This document shows, in pieces, positions 23,648 to 23,947 of a stretch of DNA of 23,947 bases. How positions within the stretch are numbered: the first letter of the stretch is position 1; each line of letters opens with the position of its first letter. Source of the DNA: Anaerolineae bacterium (GTDB taxonomy: Bacteria > Chloroflexota > Anaerolineae > JAFGEY01); NCBI GenBank assembly GCA_016931365.1, contig JAFGEY010000331.1, forward strand, positions 1-23,947. Direction: 5' to 3'. The translations under genes were made by a program, and so were the position numbers. The notes beneath the pieces were generated by a model. That model made no database searches. It saw only the letters and a list, made by a program, of their open reading frames with translations, and was not told where the DNA came from.

Positions 23648-23676
23648 ATTATACTCTGCTAAGGAATATGCAGCAA
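23648..23676 (-). promoter_or_regulatory. sigma70-type promoter for the minus-strand operon
   Basis: On the minus strand TTGCTG (23676-23671) is followed by a 17 bp spacer and a perfect TATAAT (23653-23648). The -10 box is 45 bp upstream of the chosen ATG at 23602, allowing a 5' UTR of roughly 35-40 nt that carries the palindrome and the ribosome binding site. This is the best promoter I see in the window. Confidence 0.75.
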
Positions 23677-23781
23677 CCCTTCAGAGTGGCAGTTATCACC
23701 ATCCTTCCAACGGTGGAACTCGACCAATACTGGACAACTAAGGCCATTATCGCATATAACCGCCCCTTGCGCGCACCGTCC

Positions 23782-23809
23782 AAACCACCGTGTTGGGCCA
23801 TAATCGGCG
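23782..23809 (+). repeat. 28 bp dispersed direct repeat, copy B
   Basis: It matches copy A at 18823-18850 in 25 of 28 positions and has the same orientation. The shared blocks are AAACCACCGTGTTG and ATAATCGGCG. It lies 29 bp before a hairpin with a T-rich flank, and about 130 bp upstream of the hybrid kinase promoter. Confidence 0.75.
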
Positions 23810-23838
23810 AATAAGAGTGTCGCAATAGGCCGAAACCA

Positions 23839-23876
23839 AAGTGGGTCGAAGACTCCTCGTCTTCTTCGACCCACTT
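23839..23876. terminator. strong hairpin with flanking T tracts near the right edge
   Basis: AAGTGGGTCGAAGA (23839-23852) pairs perfectly over 14 bp with TCTTCGACCCACTT (23863-23876) around a 10 nt loop. The plus-strand flank is GTTTTGTG; the minus-strand flank is TGGTTTCGG. It may terminate a leftward gene beyond the window, since no plus-strand gene precedes it here. Confidence 0.65.
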
Positions 23877-23947
23877 GTTTTGTGCCAGAGAAAAGGATGT
23901 CGTGTCCGGCAAATTCGTATGGACACATTTTGGTGTTTTCTACAACG

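Larger units (their letters stand above)
23677..23947. other. right-hand intergenic stretch
   Basis: No credible gene is visible in this 271 bp upstream of the hybrid kinase operon. Two minus-strand frames of 87-89 codons cross it, but they overlap the promoter and repeat elements and have no recognisable product. It contains copy B of the 28 bp repeat, a 14 bp stem hairpin, and a small dyad GTGTCC/GGACAC (23902-23907 with 23921-23926). A gene beyond the window edge may end here. Confidence 0.5.

Noticed and set aside
23649..23928. Two overlapping minus-strand frames of 87-89 codons
   Set aside because: They cross the promoter, the 28 bp repeat and the long hairpin, and have no family resemblance or ribosome binding site.

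Overview
The window is an accessory signal-transduction island of about 24 kb, moderately GC-rich and densely coding. It holds a KaiB-KaiC clock pair without KaiA, very large PAS/GAF histidine kinases, two alternating HisKA_2-kinase/receiver-hybrid pairs, a 7TM hybrid kinase next to a receiver-cyclase, and short dispersed inverted repeats. This combination suggests a filamentous or environmental Chloroflexota-type bacterium (Anaerolineae or Chloroflexia). That is an inference from gene content and style, not a proven placement; other non-cyanobacterial phyla also carry kaiBC beside HisKA_2 kinases.

Layout. Positions 1-354 are the 3' end of an unrecognised plus-strand gene, followed by a strong hairpin. 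From 565 to 18698 six genes run on the plus strand: kaiB (565-876), kaiC (873-2396, ATGA overlap), a soluble PAS/GAF HisKA_2 kinase (2447-5761), a REC-PAS-HisKA-HATPase-REC hybrid (5925-8972), a membrane PAS/GAF HisKA_2 kinase (8965-12789, 8 nt overlap) and a 1976-residue REC-PAS10-GAF-HisKA-HATPase-REC hybrid (12768-18698, 22 nt overlap). A 0.4 kb convergent intergenic region with a bidirectional terminator follows. Two minus-strand genes come next: a 7TM-PAS-HisKA-HATPase-REC-REC-Hpt hybrid kinase (20273-23602), with a good sigma70-type promoter at 23648-23676, and downstream of it a REC-adenylate cyclase (19103-20143). The last 300 bases hold that promoter, a second copy of a 28 bp repeat and another terminator-like hairpin.

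How the genes may work together. KaiB and KaiC keep the residues needed for fold switching, ATP hydrolysis and autophosphorylation, so a KaiA-less oscillator or hourglass timer is plausible. The four downstream kinases form two paralogous pairs. In each, a HisKA_2 kinase without its own receiver is followed by a hybrid whose N-terminal receiver is of the type usually partnered with HisKA_2 kinases. I infer a phosphorelay in which many PAS/GAF inputs, and possibly clock state, converge on the receivers. No DNA-binding output regulator is in the window. The only visible effector output is the adenylate cyclase of the minus-strand operon.

I see no tRNA, rRNA, CRISPR array or intact insertion sequence.
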